Positions 34,707-36,163 of a DNA stretch of 36,163 bases are shown one piece after another. The translations under genes and the position numbers were made by a program. The stretch spans positions 1-36,163 of the forward strand of contig CACXFB010000063.1 of NCBI GenBank assembly GCA_902766825.1, written 5' to 3'. The notes under the pieces are model-generated. The model searched no databases. It was not told where the DNA came from and saw only the letters and a program-made list of their open reading frames with translations. This DNA comes from an uncultured Lachnospiraceae bacterium. Lineage in GTDB: Bacteria; Bacillota; Clostridia; Lachnospirales; Lachnospiraceae. Position 1 is the first letter of the stretch. Every line of letters starts with the position of its first letter.

Positions 34707-35372
34707 ATGACAAAATCAAACAATATCAACCCGGAATTCACACAAAAAATCAACCAAAATCTAAGCGAAAACAACGTTTTCATGAAACAACTCGACAAAT
34801 ATTTTGCCGGAACCATGTCCCCTCACGAAGTAATAAATGTATGTAGTACACCAAACATTTTAAAACTCCTGCATTCAACAGCAAAAAAAGTAGTACTAAA
34901 TCAAAAAGATTTGAGAAACGCGGTTTCTTCTCCTATCAACCATAACACCAGTCACACCGAAGGTCACCAAATAGAAATATCAGAAATTTATAAATTATCT
35001 GATGCTATAAGAAACCCCATCTTAGTTCTAAAAGGAAATGACAAAAATAAAAATTCCGTAGTACTAATCACTGATTTAAAAAACACAATAAATCAAAACG
35101 TATTTGTTCCAATATCATTAGACAGACAAAACGGAAAAATAAATAACATTTCCACTTTATACGGCAAAAAAAATATAGCAAAATATCTGTCATTACATAC
35201 AACCGATATTATTGCTATAAACATAGAAAAAGCAGGTATGCTCGCAGACACAGAAGTCCAATTCTTCCAGTCCATTTACGATACAGTGGCCCACTATGAT
35301 GGAAGTATAGCATATTCAACACAAAATGTCGAGGGCTTTAATAAAATTGACCGGTCATCTATTTTCCAATGA
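34707..35372 (+). CDS. Phage MuF C-terminal-domain-like protein, possible toxin
   Basis: This 221-residue protein has a central region (about 40-165) resembling the phage MuF C-terminal (MuF-C) domain: PNILKLLHSTAKKVVLNQKD, the loop ending GHQIEISEIYKLSDAIRNPI, LVLKGNDKNKNSVVLITDLK, VFVPISLDRQNGKINNISTL and YGKKNIAKYL. Such domains occur at the ends of phage head proteins and as free toxin-like effectors of the Barnase/EndoU/ColicinE5/RelE-like group; nuclease activity here is inferred only. Here it stands alone, with no phage head part. ATG 34707 lies 10 bases after AAGGAG. The coding sequence is very A-rich compared with neighbours, which fits acquisition by transfer. No immunity gene is seen on the same strand. 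Confidence 0.72.
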   Translation: MTKSNNINPEFTQKINQNLSENNVFMKQLDKYFAGTMSPHEVINVCSTPNILKLLHSTAKKVVLNQKDLRNAVSSPINHNTSHTEGHQIEISEIYKLSDAIRNPILVLKGNDKNKNSVVLITDLKNTINQNVFVPISLDRQNGKINNISTLYGKKNIAKYLSLHTTDIIAINIEKAGMLADTEVQFFQSIYDTVAHYDGSIAYSTQNVEGFNKIDRSSIFQ

Positions 35373-35374
35373 CC

Positions 35375-35672
35375 CCATCTTTCGGATTTATGAAAGCTAT
35401 TACGATCCTGAACGCAAAACAATACATTGATATCATGCAGACAGCTACTGATTATAGGTTTAATGTCTATGAATTCAGATTTTTCTCTTGATCAAATTTA
35501 TACAGGGCTTGAATATATGGGATGGGAGTACGAAAAGATAATTGAGATTTATAACCATCAGATAAATCAAAAATATAAATTTGACACGTCTCACACCTAC
35601 TTTGACTGCACTAACTTTTACTTTGAAATAAACCGTGAAGACAATTTCCGCAAGAAAGGACCATCTAAAGAA
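35375..35672 (+). pseudogene. IS1634/IS4-like transposase remnant
   Basis: Pieces of one transposase are visible in broken frames. IFRIYESYYDPERKT (from 35375) matches the N-terminal start of these enzymes, then a stop and frame change follow. NSDFSLDQIYTGLEYMG (about 35475-35525) leads into TYFDCTNFYFEINREDNFRK and KGPSKE (to 35672), the block with the first catalytic Asp in this family. The middle of the N-terminal part and everything after SKE are lost, so it cannot be active. No terminal inverted repeats were found. Confidence 0.78.
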
Positions 35673-35775
35673 AGCAGGCATGCTCGCATGCAAAGATGTC
35701 CAATTCTTCCGGTCATATTCTTTCATTGAAAACACTTTCCTTGAAACTTTCAATATAATCAATCTTATTTTTTAA
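35671..35775 (+). pseudogene. Orphan 3' tail of a second MuF-C-type gene
   Basis: Read in the frame AAA GCA GGC, this gives KAGMLACKDVQFFRS, then YSFIENTFLETFNIINLIF and TAA (35773-35775). The first part matches KAGMLADTEVQFFQS of the intact gene. The 44-base stretches 35229-35272 and 35671-35714 differ at only six positions. No 5' part remains; the tail is joined directly to the transposase fragment at SKE. Confidence 0.75.
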
Positions 35776-36163
35776 AGTACTTATACGCATCCGCTCTTCC
35801 TTAAGCATAGAAAGATAGTTATTACGCTTCTTAATGGTAACCGGTCCTATTTTAATCTCACCACGAACGTGAGTATATCTGTACATCAAAATCACAAGAA
35901 CAATTAACGCTATGACAAGTATCAGCATCACCTTCGAAAACGCATCATAAATTGTATAATCAAATAATATCCCTGCTATATTATCGCCTAATTTTTCACT
36001 AATAACATTAAGTTTATGCAACGCATAAGAATTTAATATTATCAATCCAACATTAACAGTAATCAGGACTTTATATTTTGTTTTGTTTTTTTCATACTTT
36101 TTTACATTCTCATTATAATATCGTTCTTTTATAACAAGTTCTTCTTTGTATGCTTCAAGAACT
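35713..36163 (-). CDS. Membrane protein of unknown function, 5' end beyond window
   Basis: The frame is open from the right edge (first whole codon 36162-36160) to a stop at 35713, at least 149 residues. A charged N-terminal stretch (AYKEELVIKERYYNENVKKY) is followed by two membrane helices (about KVLITVNVGLIILNS and MLILVIALIVLVILM) with a loop between, then a basic, helical C-terminus (NYLSMLKEERMRISTLKNKI) that may form a coiled coil. A TTG at 36045 could serve as a start, but nothing supports it. No family is recognised. Its 3' end overlaps the orphan toxin tail on the other strand. Confidence 0.6.
   Translation of the reverse strand, partial: VLEAYKEELVIKERYYNENVKKYEKNKTKYKVLITVNVGLIILNSYALHKLNVISEKLGDNIAGILFDYTIYDAFSKVMLILVIALIVLVILMYRYTHVRGEIKIGPVTIKKRNNYLSMLKEERMRISTLKNKIDYIESFKESVFNERI

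Overview
The window looks like the chromosome of a motile, low-GC, Gram-positive anaerobe of the Clostridia, most likely the family Lachnospiraceae. The reasons are the protein families present (Veg, DUF951, YolD beside a UvrX-type polymerase, SpoIID and SpoIIQ relatives, flagellin with FliS), strong AGGAGG-type ribosome binding sites, and sigma-A-like promoters of the TTGACA/TATAAT type. No species can be named from sequence reading alone. Most genes are on the minus strand.

Layout. Positions 1-310 hold a cyclic-di-GMP-I (GEMM) riboswitch that reads out of the left edge, and a copy of a GC-rich repeat. Positions 304-3664 hold ylmH and a clpB gene interrupted by an in-frame TGA. At 3933-7700 is a large membrane GGDEF/GGDEF/EAL protein. 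At 7718-12624 is a probable five-gene minus-strand operon: histidine kinase, response regulator, Y-family DNA polymerase, YolD-like protein and an RluA-type pseudouridine synthase. metK and an HD-GYP phosphodiesterase diverge from a shared promoter region near 14033-14109. Then come veg, a PrcB_C-type lipoprotein, an M18 aminopeptidase, a phosphoglucomutase whose 3' end is tandemly repeated, a PEGA-domain membrane protein and a secreted pullulanase. rpsF-ssb-rpsR (24965-23912) follows with its own promoter and leader, then DUF951.

Positions 25341-34487 carry a perfect 33-bp-arm palindrome, SpoIIQ-like and SpoIID-like genes that both lack expected catalytic residues, fliS, flagellin, a 994-residue protein I read as a FliK-like flagellar protein, and an EF-G paralogue. 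The right end (34612-36163) is accessory: a phage MuF-C-type toxin-like gene, a decayed IS transposase, an orphan toxin tail, and a membrane protein cut by the window edge.

Themes. Cyclic-di-GMP recurs three times: the riboswitch, the EAL protein and the HD-GYP protein, in a genome stretch that also encodes flagellin. The best candidates for undescribed biology are the FliK-like protein with a strong hairpin over its ribosome binding site and its one-base junction to flagellin, and the toxin/IS/orphan-tail mosaic at the right edge.
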